Below, one piece after another: positions 36,104 to 45,651 of a DNA stretch of 64,000 nucleotides. The stretch is from contig NZ_FTMA01000001.1 in NCBI RefSeq assembly GCF_900155985.1, positions 806,001 through 870,000 of the forward strand. The letters are read 5' to 3'. The translations under genes were made by a program, and so were the position numbers. How positions within the stretch are numbered: position 1 is the first letter of the stretch; each line of letters opens with the position of its first letter. The stretch comes from Maribacter ulvicola. Lineage in GTDB: Bacteria > Bacteroidota > Bacteroidia > Flavobacteriales > Flavobacteriaceae. Below the pieces are notes generated by a model. It had not been told where the DNA came from. It did not search any database and saw only the letters and a list, made by a program, of their open reading frames with translations.

Positions 36104-38170
36104 CTAATTTATCCCTTCTCCATTACCAACACCATCCTCATCAGGGTTTACAAATACTAATTTGCCATCAGCGTTTTCGGTCATAAGAATCATGCCTTCA
36201 CTATCAACACCACGTAATGCTCTTGGTGCTAAGTTGACCAAAACAGTAACTTTTTTACCTACAATATCTTCTGGTTTAAAGCTTTCTGCAATACCCGAAA
36301 CTATGGTTCTAACATCTATACCGGTATCTACTTTTAAGACTAAAAGTTTTTTGGCTTTTGCCATTTTTTCAGCTTCGATAATGGTACCTACACGCATATC
36401 TAGTTTAGAAAAATCATCAAATGAAATGGTATCTTTTTGTGGCATTACTTTTTTATTTTCGTTTTCGTTGGCTTTTTTGGTCGCCTCTAATTTGTCTAGC
36501 TGCGCTTGTATTTCGTTGTCCTCTATTTTTCTGAAAAGCAATTCTGCTTGATTTATCTGGTAGTCTGCATCAAGTAAATCTTCTTTTGAAGAAACATTAT
36601 TCCAATTTAGGTTTACATCTATATTTAAAATAGATTTTAGCTTATTAGATGTGAATGGTAAAAATGGCTCGCTTAAAATCGCTAGACCTGCTGCTATTTG
36701 CAAGGCAACGTTCATAATAGTTTTTACACGCTCCTCATCCACTTTAATCACTTTCCAAGGTTCCGCATCGGCTAAATATTTATTACCTAAACGGGCAAGG
36801 TTCATCAATTCTTGACCTGCCTCTCTAAAACGGTAACGCTCAATAGAACTTGAAATAATTCCTGGATATTTTGATAAATGCACTAGTGTTTCGGTATCAA
36901 CATCGGTTAGGCTTCCTGCAGCGGGTACTTTACCATCGTAATATTTATTGGTCAATACTACCACCCGGTTAATAAAATTACCCAGAATGGCTACTAGTTC
37001 ATTATTATTACGTGCTTGAAAATCTTTCCAAGTGAAATCATTGTCCTTTGTTTCTGGTGCGTTAGCCGTTAACGTGTAACGTAAGGAATCTTGCATTTCA
37101 GGGAAATCAACCAAATACTCATGTAACCAAACTGCCCAGTTTTTAGAAGTAGAAAGCTTGTTTCCTTCTAAATTCAAGAACTCGTTTGCTGGTACGTTTT
37201 CGGGTAGAATATAGCTTCCTTCCGCTTTTAGCATGGATGGAAAAATAATACAGTGAAATACAATATTATCTTTTCCTATAAAGTGAACTAATTTTGTGTT
37301 TTCGTCTTTCCAATAGGGTTCCCAATCTTTTCCTTCACGGGCAGCCCATTCTTTGGTAGAAGAAATATATCCAATAGGAGCATCAAACCAAACATAAAGT
37401 ACTTTTCCTTCCCCACCTTCTACGGGTACGGGAATTCCCCAATCTAAATCTCTGGTTACCGCTCTAGGCTCCAAGCCGCCATCGATCCATGATTTACATT
37501 GCCCATAAACATTAGGCTTCCAATCATCTTTATGTCCTTTTAAAATCCAATCTCTTAAAAAACCCTCGTATCTATCCAAAGGTAAAAACCAGTGTTTGGT
37601 TTCTTTGGTCGTAGGTACGGTACCGGTGATGGTCGATTTTGGATTTATTAAATCCGTCGCATTTAAACTTGATCCACAATTTTCACATTGATCTCCGTAT
37701 GCCTCTTCATTACCACATTTTGGACAGGTACCTATTACAAAGCGGTCTGCCAAAAATTGCTGCGCTTCTTCATCAAATAATTGCGCAGTAGTTTCCTCTA
37801 TAAAATCTCCTTTTTCATACAGATTTATAAAGAATTCTGATGCCGTATCATGATGTACCTGTGCAGAGGTTCTAGAATAATTATCGAACGTAATACCAAA
37901 ATCGACAAAAGACTGCTTAATAATTGCATGGTATTTATCAATAATATCTTTAGGTGTTACGCCTTCTTTTTTAGCTTTCATGGAAATGGCAACACCATGT
38001 TCGTCACTTCCACAAACAAAGGCAACATCTTTTCCGGTTAACCGTAAGTAACGCGCATAAATATCTGCGGGTACATAAACTCCGGCTAAATGACCAATAT
38101 GTATTGGACCATTGGTGTAAGGTAATGCAGCAGTAATCGTATATCTAGAGGGTGATTTAGTATCGGACAT
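36104..38170 (-). CDS. metG: Methionyl-tRNA synthetase
   Basis: 688 residues from the ATG at 38170 (the frame opens at a TTG one codon earlier). Charges tRNA-Met. HIGH motif as HIGH in [15 protein letters not shown]-type loop as LSTSK in [10 protein letters not shown], zinc knuckle CPKCGNE...CENCG, and a C-terminal tRNA-binding OB domain ([16 protein letters not shown] onward, about 580-688) that promotes dimerisation. Full-length and essential. Monocistronic, with a TATTTTTG box 17 bases upstream. Confidence 0.97.
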   Translation of the reverse strand: MSDTKSPSRYTITAALPYTNGPIHIGHLAGVYVPADIYARYLRLTGKDVAFVCGSDEHGVAISMKAKKEGVTPKDIIDKYHAIIKQSFVDFGITFDNYSRTSAQVHHDTASEFFINLYEKGDFIEETTAQLFDEEAQQFLADRFVIGTCPKCGNEEAYGDQCENCGSSLNATDLINPKSTITGTVPTTKETKHWFLPLDRYEGFLRDWILKGHKDDWKPNVYGQCKSWIDGGLEPRAVTRDLDWGIPVPVEGGEGKVLYVWFDAPIGYISSTKEWAAREGKDWEPYWKDENTKLVHFIGKDNIVFHCIIFPSMLKAEGSYILPENVPANEFLNLEGNKLSTSKNWAVWLHEYLVDFPEMQDSLRYTLTANAPETKDNDFTWKDFQARNNNELVAILGNFINRVVVLTNKYYDGKVPAAGSLTDVDTETLVHLSKYPGIISSSIERYRFREAGQELMNLARLGNKYLADAEPWKVIKVDEERVKTIMNVALQIAAGLAILSEPFLPFTSNKLKSILNIDVNLNWNNVSSKEDLLDADYQINQAELLFRKIEDNEIQAQLDKLEATKKANENENKKVMPQKDTISFDDFSKLDMRVGTIIEAEKMAKAKKLLVLKVDTGIDVRTIVSGIAESFKPEDIVGKKVTVLVNLAPRALRGVDSEGMILMTENADGKLVFVNPDEDGVGNGEGIN

Positions 38171-38187
38171 CAAAATAAATTAGGCTG

Positions 38188-38195
38188 CAAAAATA
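38188..38195 (-). promoter_or_regulatory. metG promoter box
   Basis: TATTTTTG on the - strand, exact TAnnTTTG match, 17 bases before the metG ATG. Confidence 0.45.
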
Positions 38196-38379
38196 CTGAA
38201 TTTGCTGCTAGAATCCCTAATTACTTCTTAATTGTAATCTGTTCATAAAGGGTATTTGAGATGATGTTTTAATGAAAATTGACGTGAAACCTATTTGTAG
38301 AAGTGCAAAACATACTAAAACGAATGAAAATCTGTTCTATTGTAAGAAAAAACTGATTTTTAATTTAAACTTATAACAT

Positions 38380-38559
38380 ATGGGTGTTGGTAATTCAAAA
38401 AAACTAAAGCTTGATAAAAGTCTAGAAAAAATAGATGTTAAAAGGAAAAAGGAGGAGGAGCATATGAAAAACGTTGCGCTGCTTCAAAAAGATAAAAATC
38501 ACCAGATTATTAAAGAATTGAGGTTCGAATCTAAAATGAACAACTCTAAATTAACATAA
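38380..38559 (+). CDS. 59-residue highly charged small protein
   Basis: A 60-codon frame from ATG at 38380 to TAA, too short for usual gene callers, sitting alone between metG and the DUF1501 gene. The product is Lys/Glu-rich and probably helical (KSLEKIDVKRKKEEEHMKNV, then DKNHQIIKEL). The start MGVGNSKK has no signal peptide. A perfect 16-bp terminator begins 2 bases after the stop, which strongly supports a real transcript. Function unknown. Confidence 0.65.
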   Translation: MGVGNSKKLKLDKSLEKIDVKRKKEEEHMKNVALLQKDKNHQIIKELRFESKMNNSKLT

Positions 38560-38561
38560 TT

Positions 38562-38597
38562 AAAAAGCCCTATTCAATAAATTGAATAGGGCTTTTT
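38562..38597. terminator. Strong bidirectional terminator
   Basis: AAAAAGCCCTATTCAAT pairs with ATTGAATAGGGCTTTTT. Ends both the 59-residue gene (+) and the DUF1501 gene (-). Confidence 0.9.
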
Positions 38598-38613
38598 ACC
38601 TTTAGGAAACAAA

Positions 38614-40317
38614 TTAAGCTACCATCACTGATTTACTCATCTTTTGGTTTTGTACATTGATACGATAAATGTACTTCCCTGTTGATAGCTGTTCGGGCAT
38701 GCGCTCTCGTATATTTATTTCGGTAGAACCTTCAAACATCATTTCATTAAAAACGGTGCCTACTTTCTGACCTAAAATGTTATAAAGTTGAATATCTACA
38801 TGTGCAGAAAATGGCATCTCTAAATAGATATGTGGTGTACTGTCCGTTGGGTAAAATGGTTTGTGTACAACGGCATTCAATAAATCTGGATTAAACGGAG
38901 TTTCCGCATCTTCATCTGGGTATACTGGCGGTGTAACTTCTCCATCGCTATATGCAATATCAGGGAAGACTTCACCACTACAGCTAAAACCTAGGTCTAC
39001 CGGTACATAAGGCTTATAGTTCAATAAATGTGCTTCAACCAATGGAACATCTACACATAGCCATTCTGCTAAAACGGTGGCGTAAAGATCTCTAAAATCC
39101 ATCGTGTATTCTAAATTACCTCTGCCATCTGGATCATCTAGAGTAGGGTGATCACCCACAAAAGCACTACCATTTAAACCTGATCCAAAGAATAGGGTAG
39201 GTGTCGCTTTACCGTGGTCTGTACCGTTAGAGCCATTCTCGAAAATACGTCTGCCAAATTCAGAAAACGTCATGCTCAGAACTTTGTCATCTTGTTGCGT
39301 AAAGGCAACATCATCATAGAAATTGTTTACCGCTACAGATAACTTCGTCATTAGTTCAGCATGGACTTGTGGTTGATTACCATGTGTGTCAAAACCACCC
39401 ATAGAAATCATATATACTTTAGTGTCTAAATTACCTTTGATCAACCTGGCTATTAACGCTAGTTGACGGGCAAAACTATTGTCTTGATATTCAACTTGAT
39501 TTTGCCCACGTGTGTATGCATCATGAATCACACCTGAATATTCATAAGTAGTATTGGCAACTCCTCTTAAAAATTTAAGTTGATCACCATACATACAGTC
39601 ATTAAATAAGGTATCATCTAAACCATATACGACACCAGATTCTGCTATTTCCTCTAACTGATCTACATTTGAGGTTACAAATGCATAGTTGGTCTCATCA
39701 CCTTGAAAAACCAAACTACCAAATTGTCCTATTTGAATGGCCGCTGGTGCCGCTGGTGGATTTACTAAATAATCTGGATAGATATTTTCAAAATGTCTTC
39801 CCATCCATCCGGTATTTAAACCTCTAAAACCTGTAGTTTCTATATCTGTATTGGCAAAAATATCTGAACCTGTAAAGTGAGATAAACTCTGACCTTCGTA
39901 ACCTACGCCATGTACCGCCTTAAATTGACCTTCTTCCCACATGGGTGCCAAAGCGTTCATGTAAGAGGGTACGCCATATTCATCTGTTAATTTTAAGACC
40001 TTACTTTCTGGTATATAGATGTTTGGCCTTGCCTTGGCATAACTATCATATTGTTCAATAGGTATAACGGTACTTAAGCCATCATTGCCGCCAGATAGGC
40101 GAATAAGTATAAGTATGTTATCCGTTTCCGCGCCTGAAATAGCCGCCGATAATGGCGATGGTGCAGAAGCTGAAAGCATATTTGAACCTAACATCATTGA
40201 GCCAGACCCAGCGATGCCCATTGCTTGTAAAAAGGAACGTCTACTCCATGTTTTATGTTCTTCATCATGACCTTCATGTTGTAAGCCTTTAAATGGGGAG
40301 TGGTGTGTATTGCACAT
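38614..40317 (-). CDS. DUF1501 protein with Tat signal and T9SS tail
   Basis: 567 residues. A twin-arginine start (SRRSFLQAMG, R26-R27) followed by a hydrophobic stretch predicts folded export by Tat. Residues about 65-440 are the DUF1501 domain, an alkaline-phosphatase/sulfatase-like fold (ILIRLSGGNDGLS, SMGGFDTHGNQ, FSEFGRR). The last ~80 residues (YLEMPFSAHVDIQLYNILGQ ... TGKYIYRINVQNQKMSKSVMVA) match a type A type IX sorting domain, so the protein should be placed on the cell surface or secreted. Catalytic activity is not established. Forms an operon with the upstream DUF1800 gene. Confidence 0.88.
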   Translation of the reverse strand: MCNTHHSPFKGLQHEGHDEEHKTWSRRSFLQAMGIAGSGSMMLGSNMLSASAPSPLSAAISGAETDNILILIRLSGGNDGLSTVIPIEQYDSYAKARPNIYIPESKVLKLTDEYGVPSYMNALAPMWEEGQFKAVHGVGYEGQSLSHFTGSDIFANTDIETTGFRGLNTGWMGRHFENIYPDYLVNPPAAPAAIQIGQFGSLVFQGDETNYAFVTSNVDQLEEIAESGVVYGLDDTLFNDCMYGDQLKFLRGVANTTYEYSGVIHDAYTRGQNQVEYQDNSFARQLALIARLIKGNLDTKVYMISMGGFDTHGNQPQVHAELMTKLSVAVNNFYDDVAFTQQDDKVLSMTFSEFGRRIFENGSNGTDHGKATPTLFFGSGLNGSAFVGDHPTLDDPDGRGNLEYTMDFRDLYATVLAEWLCVDVPLVEAHLLNYKPYVPVDLGFSCSGEVFPDIAYSDGEVTPPVYPDEDAETPFNPDLLNAVVHKPFYPTDSTPHIYLEMPFSAHVDIQLYNILGQKVGTVFNEMMFEGSTEINIRERMPEQLSTGKYIYRINVQNQKMSKSVMVA

Positions 40318-40328
40318 AATGGTAAGTG

Positions 40329-41837
40329 TTATTTTAATTGAAACTCAGGTTGTCTTGCCAAATATTGAAAAAGTAGATATACTTGAAACGGGCCCTGTGG
40401 CCAAGTAGCCAATGTCCATGATTCTTGATTGCCACCTTCGTAGTAAACATCTTCTACATCACTTCTGAATATGGCAAATGCTTTGGCATATTCTTCTTCA
40501 TTTAGAAGTCCTTTTGGAAGAATAAAATCTATAATTAGCCTAGCAACTTGGTCTGGGTTTGGGCTTGTTAAACCCACATTGCTCGAAATTTCTAGTCCAA
40601 AACTTCTAAACTGCTCATTATTGGCCATGTAGAAGTTTTCTAAAATGCTCTCAATAGTAAGCCAGCGCCCGATCATAAAATTGGTATTGATCCACGAACG
40701 GTCTCGTTGCCAACCGGCAACATCAAAAGGTTCAAATATTTCTTGACTTAACAAAGCACTATAATTGACCATTTCTGCTACATTGGTATCCGTATAGCTA
40801 AAGTTAGATTCGTTCAATGTATTAAAATAAAAATCTACGGGACTTTTTATGATCACCCCTATAGCTTCATCATCAAAAAAATGTTGACTTTTAAATAAAA
40901 GTCTTAATACAGGCGCCAATTCAAAATTACTAGATACGAATGTTGCTGCAAGCCCATCTATAATGGTCTGTGCATTGTTTGCCACATCCTTAGAATCTGG
41001 GTGCACGAAAAATTCGTATAATTTGCGGCATATGAATTCTGCAATTTCCGGTGCTCTTTGTTCAAATAATATGTTAATGACATCGTCATAACTCCAATTA
41101 CCTGTTTGACCAAGTATTGTTTTAGGTCCCGCATCATGTTTTGTAGCATCAAAAGTTACGGCAGAGCAGCCCACTTCCCCACGTTCTACATAACCACTTA
41201 AAGCCTTGGCAGTTTCTATAATATCTTCTTCAGTGTATCCGTTGCCTTCACCCAAGGTGAATAGTTCATACAATTCACGGGCGTAATTTTCATTTGGATT
41301 ATTACCATTATTATACACACCATCCAAATAATATAGCATGGCATTTGTAAGCCCGATCTCACTGGTAAAGGTTTTAAAATTACCGATGGAGTTACGTTGT
41401 AGACAGTTTATGTATTGATATAAGTATGGGTTGCAGTTATAAACGTCTAGCTCTGTAACGAAATGATTGCTCCAGAAAAAGCTTAATCGATCACGTAGAT
41501 TATTGTCTAATAAACTATTGGCATACGCCAATTGAAATTCAGATTTCTGTTCTCTTTTTAATTGGTTGCTTGCATCATTATCTTCTGGATAGTTGTCATT
41601 GTTCCAATTTGCCCAAATAGGAGGAGCTATTTCTGGCATACTCAATGCTTCATCTATTAGACTGTCAACCACAGCGGAAGCAGATTGGCCAGTTGCTTGA
41701 TTTAAAGTTGCCAAAGAGGCGCTAAATCCTAATCGTCTGTATAAATGAGCAGCCCTAAGCTGATCTAAATTAGCTGTGTATGGAGCAAGAGTAGAAGTAT
41801 TACAGTTAATGAAATATTCCATATCTAAAATAGGCAT
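40329..41837 (-). CDS. DUF1800 protein
   Basis: 502 residues; start at 41837 (MPILDMEYF) or 41822 (MEYFINCNT). DUF1800 signatures: HLYRRLGFSAS, LSFFWSNHFVTELDVYN, NENYARELYELFTLGEG (the NYAREL...GEG block is diagnostic) and GWQRDRSWINTNFM. No obvious signal peptide. Function unknown; DUF1800 and DUF1501 genes are found paired in many Bacteroidota and planctomycetes, and here the gap is only 11 bases. Confidence 0.88.
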   Translation of the reverse strand: MPILDMEYFINCNTSTLAPYTANLDQLRAAHLYRRLGFSASLATLNQATGQSASAVVDSLIDEALSMPEIAPPIWANWNNDNYPEDNDASNQLKREQKSEFQLAYANSLLDNNLRDRLSFFWSNHFVTELDVYNCNPYLYQYINCLQRNSIGNFKTFTSEIGLTNAMLYYLDGVYNNGNNPNENYARELYELFTLGEGNGYTEEDIIETAKALSGYVERGEVGCSAVTFDATKHDAGPKTILGQTGNWSYDDVINILFEQRAPEIAEFICRKLYEFFVHPDSKDVANNAQTIIDGLAATFVSSNFELAPVLRLLFKSQHFFDDEAIGVIIKSPVDFYFNTLNESNFSYTDTNVAEMVNYSALLSQEIFEPFDVAGWQRDRSWINTNFMIGRWLTIESILENFYMANNEQFRSFGLEISSNVGLTSPNPDQVARLIIDFILPKGLLNEEEYAKAFAIFRSDVEDVYYEGGNQESWTLATWPQGPFQVYLLFQYLARQPEFQLK

Positions 41838-42007
41838 TTGTATTACGTTCGTAGAGTTGGGGCTTCTAAGCTAAACGTTATGAAATTTGGTATAGTATTT
41901 AAAACTATCTATTTTCGATAATCTGATTTCAAATAACGAGATTTACTGATAAAAAGCCGTTGAAATTGCTAAATTTTCGATGAATTACACAATTTGTATA
42001 CACTGTC

Positions 42008-42367
42008 ATGGGGAAACACAATGAATTTGGAAAAGAAGGAGAGCAGATAGCTGTAGATTATTTACAAAAAGAAGGGTATGTTATTAAGTGTAAGAACTAT
42101 AGATACCTTAAAGCTGAAATTGATATTATAGCAATTAAGGGCAATGTTTTAGCTATTGTAGAAGTGCGTTCTAGAAGTTCAGATTTTATTGAGAATATAG
42201 CAGAGACGGTCACTCCTAAAAAAATTAAACTATTAGTTATGGCAGCTGACCACTATGTTACGTATCATAATCTTGATGTTGAAGTGCGGTTTGATATTAT
42301 CACCATACTTAAGAATAGGAATAAATTTAAGTTGGATCATTTGGAATCTGCTTTTTATCATTTTTAA
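42008..42367 (+). CDS. YraN/UPF0102-family nuclease-like protein
   Basis: 119 residues. The conserved PD-(D/E)XK-like core is visible: GKEGEQIAVDYLQKEGYVI, EIDIIAIKGN and VEVRSRSS (usually VEVKTR). Homologue of E. coli YraN, an uncharacterised predicted endonuclease/Holliday-junction resolvase-like protein. Divergent from the DUF1800 gene. The next gene has its own promoter. Confidence 0.88.
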   Translation: MGKHNEFGKEGEQIAVDYLQKEGYVIKCKNYRYLKAEIDIIAIKGNVLAIVEVRSRSSDFIENIAETVTPKKIKLLVMAADHYVTYHNLDVEVRFDIITILKNRNKFKLDHLESAFYHF

Positions 42368-42402
42368 AAATGACTGGCAAAATAGATTTAGTAAAAAACA
42401 TT

Positions 42403-42433
42403 TTGTTTTATTTGTAACAAGTTGTTATATTTG
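42403..42433 (+). promoter_or_regulatory. Complete Bacteroidota promoter
   Basis: TTG at 42403-42405, a 20-base spacer, then TATATTTG at 42426-42433. Both elements and spacing fit the consensus TTG-N17-23-TAnnTTTG. Drives the ACT-domain gene starting at 42454. Confidence 0.7.
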
Positions 42434-42453
42434 CACATCAACCAATTAATCAA

Positions 42454-43113
42454 ATGAAAACAATATCATCAGTCGTTGAAGAGTATATTAAGAAAAAACC
42501 ATTTCTACAAAGTGCTCTAGCACAAGGTATTATTAACCTTACATCATTATCTAGAATAGTAAAACCTGAAATTGAGCATGAATTAGGTAAGGATATCCGT
42601 AATGGGGCAATAGTAATGGCACTAAAGCGTTTGTCTGACGATTTAGAATTTAGGGCTACACACAAGATTCTTAAAGTTTTAAAGAATATAGGAGAGATTA
42701 CCGTACGATCTTCATTGACCGATTATACTTTTTTGGCTTCGGATAAAATATTGGTACACCAAGCAAAGTTACTTGAAGAAATCAATAACAATCAAGATGT
42801 TTTCTATACTTCTAGTCGTGGTGTTAATGAAATCAACATTGTAATTAGCAATGTGATGGATAAAACCGTTGAGAGGTTATTTGTAGATGAGAAGTGTACT
42901 CAGAAAGCAGAAGAACTTTCTTCTATTACTGTAAAATTACCTGCAGAGAATGTTTCGGTACCAGGTATCTATTACTTTATTTTTCAAAGATTGGCTTGGG
43001 AAGGTATTGTTCTATATGAAGTAATTTCTACAACCAATGAGTTCACTATTCTTGTAAATGATGAACAGGTAGATATGGCATTTAAAACGATTAAAGATTT
43101 AAAATCGCTTTAA
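42454..43113 (+). CDS. ACT-domain protein of unknown function
   Basis: 219 residues. N-terminal 1-70 is helical (VVEEYIKKKPFLQSALAQGI, IRNGAIVMALKRLSDDLE), possibly winged-helix-like. Residues about 90-215 look like a tandem ACT region; the second part, ENVSVPGIYYFIFQRLAWEGI then FTILVNDEQVDMAFKTIKDL, closely resembles the aspartokinase regulatory ACT. No kinase domain. It may be a stand-alone amino-acid sensor or regulator. The TAA overlaps the convergent TlpA stop in a shared TTAA. Confidence 0.7.
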   Translation: MKTISSVVEEYIKKKPFLQSALAQGIINLTSLSRIVKPEIEHELGKDIRNGAIVMALKRLSDDLEFRATHKILKVLKNIGEITVRSSLTDYTFLASDKILVHQAKLLEEINNNQDVFYTSSRGVNEINIVISNVMDKTVERLFVDEKCTQKAEELSSITVKLPAENVSVPGIYYFIFQRLAWEGIVLYEVISTTNEFTILVNDEQVDMAFKTIKDLKSL

Positions 43114-44429
43114 TTTTCTAGAATTTCAACAACTTCTTTATCAGAATCCGGTTTAGCTATAAATCGTTTTTCATGGTCTAGAATAAAATAGGTAGGTGTA
43201 CTTTGTATTCCAAAAATATGTGCATATTCACTTTCCCATTTGCCTAGGGCAATAGCGTGGTTAAACCCAGGTAATGTTGCCGAAACTTTTTTCCAATTAG
43301 TATCGTCATCTTCTAAACCGACTGCGATTACTTTTAGGTCTTTAATATCATTTATCTCTTTATGAAGTTGAGGAAGTTCTTTTAAACAGTGAGAACAAGT
43401 ACTGCTCCAAAAAATGAGCAAGTAGTGCTCAGCTTTCTCCATAGTTAAAAGAGAGTGCTTTTTGTCCTTGGTTCCCCAAGTAATATCCGGAGATACCGCA
43501 CCTATTCTTAAACGTGAGGCTATTTCAATTTCTTCCACAAGTTTTTGATTACTATCGGCTATGGCTATTTTTTTTAAATAATTTTTAAAAATATAATCTT
43601 GTACTTCCGCCATACCATTGGCTTCGGCAATCTTCCATAATTGATAAAATGCTTTTATTTGAAACCCAGAGGGTGTTGTCTTGAGAAGTTCTGCGGCTGT
43701 TTTTACATTCTTGTTTACTTCTGTTGTCAATTGCTCCTTAGTAGTGATATCTATTGGCAAGGCAGAGAAAACATAACTGCCGAATTTATCGGTCAAAAAA
43801 TTTGAGCCTTGTAATATTGGGTCGTTGATGTTTAAATGATCAAAATGATGCTGTTTTTTATTTTTTAGAAAAGTTTCTAGGTTTTCAAATTCCTTTGGAA
43901 TATAACTACGGTTTGCTTTAATGAACTTATGCGCTATAGTGTTTGCATTATTTTCTTCGAACGTAGTTTGCAGCGAATTTAAATCGCTAATAATTGCGTT
44001 ATATTTTTTCTGGGATTCATTTCCTGACTCATAATATTCCAACAACCTATCTTGTGCAACAGTAATTTTAGAAAAATATTCGTTGTACCATTTGTTTTCT
44101 AATGAGTTGATAATGGTCAATCCATGTTGTAGATCAAAATTGAATTTTACCGTTTCTTTTTTGTTATAAATTACATCGATATAAAACTCATCTTGAGGCA
44201 CGGCATATACTAAACGATATATTCCTGGTTGCGCTGTTGTGGGCATTTTTAAATTAAAAAAGCCATCCTTTACAGCTGCATCTGTACTGTAACGCTCTCC
44301 ATTTGGAGTTAATTCATAAGCTATGACCCACTTGAAGTCTTTAGCAGGGGAAAAATTACCGGAGATTGAACCTTGCGCTTGCGTGCTTAGAGAAATAATA
44401 AATAAGCAAAAACTAATGAGAACTTTCAT
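43110..44429 (-). CDS. TlpA-like thioredoxin with N-terminal DUF4369 domain
   Basis: 439 residues from the ATG at 44429, which gives a signal peptide (MKVLISFCLFIISLSTQAQ). An N-terminal beta-rich DUF4369-like domain (about 20-110), a helical middle, and a C-terminal thioredoxin fold with the redox pair CSHC in WSSTCSHCLKEL. Periplasmic thiol-disulfide reductase, perhaps for cytochrome c maturation or oxidative repair. Stop overlaps that of the convergent ACT gene by 4 bases. Confidence 0.85.
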   Translation of the reverse strand: MKVLISFCLFIISLSTQAQGSISGNFSPAKDFKWVIAYELTPNGERYSTDAAVKDGFFNLKMPTTAQPGIYRLVYAVPQDEFYIDVIYNKKETVKFNFDLQHGLTIINSLENKWYNEYFSKITVAQDRLLEYYESGNESQKKYNAIISDLNSLQTTFEENNANTIAHKFIKANRSYIPKEFENLETFLKNKKQHHFDHLNINDPILQGSNFLTDKFGSYVFSALPIDITTKEQLTTEVNKNVKTAAELLKTTPSGFQIKAFYQLWKIAEANGMAEVQDYIFKNYLKKIAIADSNQKLVEEIEIASRLRIGAVSPDITWGTKDKKHSLLTMEKAEHYLLIFWSSTCSHCLKELPQLHKEINDIKDLKVIAVGLEDDDTNWKKVSATLPGFNHAIALGKWESEYAHIFGIQSTPTYFILDHEKRFIAKPDSDKEVVEILEN

Positions 44430-44854
44430 AAAAAAAACTATTATCGGACCAATGTGTATAGTAGGCAATACAAAGAAAGAAATGATGTTATTTTTTTAAA
44501 AAACGACATGAAATACTAGCGCAATAAAGAATACTATATTATCAATAAAAGTACTATTAGGAAAGCAATTGTGAGCCCTAATTTTGAAAAGCTTATGAAA
44601 ATTCTTTTGATGAACAACTTCTACTTTTTTTAGAAGTTCCGTATTATAAAAAAAGCTAGCAGAAATAGCCGCTTTGTTTAAGGGATTTGTAATTCGCAAT
44701 TTTTGGCTATAGACCTTAAAAGTTATTTTTACTTCAAGTTTCTTGATCGATCTTCAAAGAGGCTTTTAGAACTTAAACCAATCTATTAGTTGGGTAAAAA
44801 ATTACATTTACGCAGCATTAATTTTATTGTTTACTAGTAGAACATAATTGATCC
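44430..44854. other. Intergenic stretch, no convincing gene
   Basis: About 425 AT-rich bases between two - strand units. A 67-codon frame on the - strand (44496-44699) exists but has no recognisable product, biased composition and no promoter; I do not call it. No clear terminator was found for the TerB-like gene pair upstream of it on that strand. Confidence 0.45.
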
Positions 44855-45184
44855 TTATTCGGTTTCTTCACCAAGGCCAATACTAATAAATGTTTCAATG
44901 ATCAAATCCATTTCTTTTTTATGGATGTCACCATCTGCCATGGCAACTTCATCAAGAATTTCAGCTAAAGCTTTTTTTTGATTATGTGGTAAATTGTAAA
45001 GTGTTATTAATGCATTATCATAATCTAACAATTTTGCTCGTTCTAAAAATGCTTCATCAAAACCAATAATGGTTTTTAGTTTGTTCAACGTTTTTAGTTC
45101 ACCAGGGTGTATTTTACCATCAGCTTCTATAACCTCATAAATCATTTTAACAAAGGCGGCTTTTACAAACTCTTCAAACTCCAT
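44855..45184 (-). CDS. TerB-like protein 1
   Basis: 109 residues, all-helical TerB/tellurite-resistance-like domain. Two half-repeats with the acidic signatures EADGKIHPGE and MADGDIHKKE, which bind metal in this family. Cytosolic. A paralogue (45325-45651) lies upstream on the same strand after a 140-base spacer, and a third TerB-like gene lies at 57335. Role unknown; TerB proteins are linked to metal and stress sensing. Confidence 0.82.
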   Translation of the reverse strand: MEFEEFVKAAFVKMIYEVIEADGKIHPGELKTLNKLKTIIGFDEAFLERAKLLDYDNALITLYNLPHNQKKALAEILDEVAMADGDIHKKEMDLIIETFISIGLGEETE

Positions 45185-45324
45185 TCTGTATATTTTGGGG
45201 TTGAAAGATATGAAAACAGCTAGACTTTTTAATACCGATTGGGCATGAGTTTCGTAAGGTTGTTAGTTTTTCGTATTCACATTCTTTAAGGATGTCCTAT
45301 TTGCTCTATAAAAATTGAGTGAAA

Positions 45325-45651
45325 CTAGGCTTTTTTAGATAGCCCTATCTCTTTGAAGACATGATGTATGACTTCATTTTCTTTTTCATGAATATAACCA
45401 TCAGAGATAGCAATGTCTTCTAATATTTTTGCAACCCTATTTTTTTTAGCTTCAGACATATCTTTTAAAATATGTATACTTTGAGCCATGTCAATAGTTC
45501 GTGACTGAATCAAAAAATTACTGTCAAAATCAATAATGGGCATCAGTTTACTCAAGGCATTTACTTCACCTTCGTGGATCTTCCCGTCTGCAATAATAAC
45601 AGAGTCAATAAGATGGACTATCGCTAATTTTTCTGGTATATCAAACTCCAT
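45325..45651 (-). CDS. TerB-like protein 2, translationally coupled to mfd
   Basis: 108 residues, similar in layout to the neighbouring TerB-like protein: IADGKIHEGE near residue 20 and ISDGYIHEKE near residue 85. The ATG shares its A with the mfd stop (TAATG), so translation is probably coupled to Mfd. Tandem duplication with the downstream copy is likely (both end in a helix then LG/GLS...E). Function unknown. Confidence 0.82.
   Translation of the reverse strand: MEFDIPEKLAIVHLIDSVIIADGKIHEGEVNALSKLMPIIDFDSNFLIQSRTIDMAQSIHILKDMSEAKKNRVAKILEDIAISDGYIHEKENEVIHHVFKEIGLSKKA

Noticed and set aside
44496-44699. 67-codon frame on the - strand before the TlpA-like gene
   Set aside because: No promoter, no family, low-complexity composition; probably chance in AT-rich DNA.
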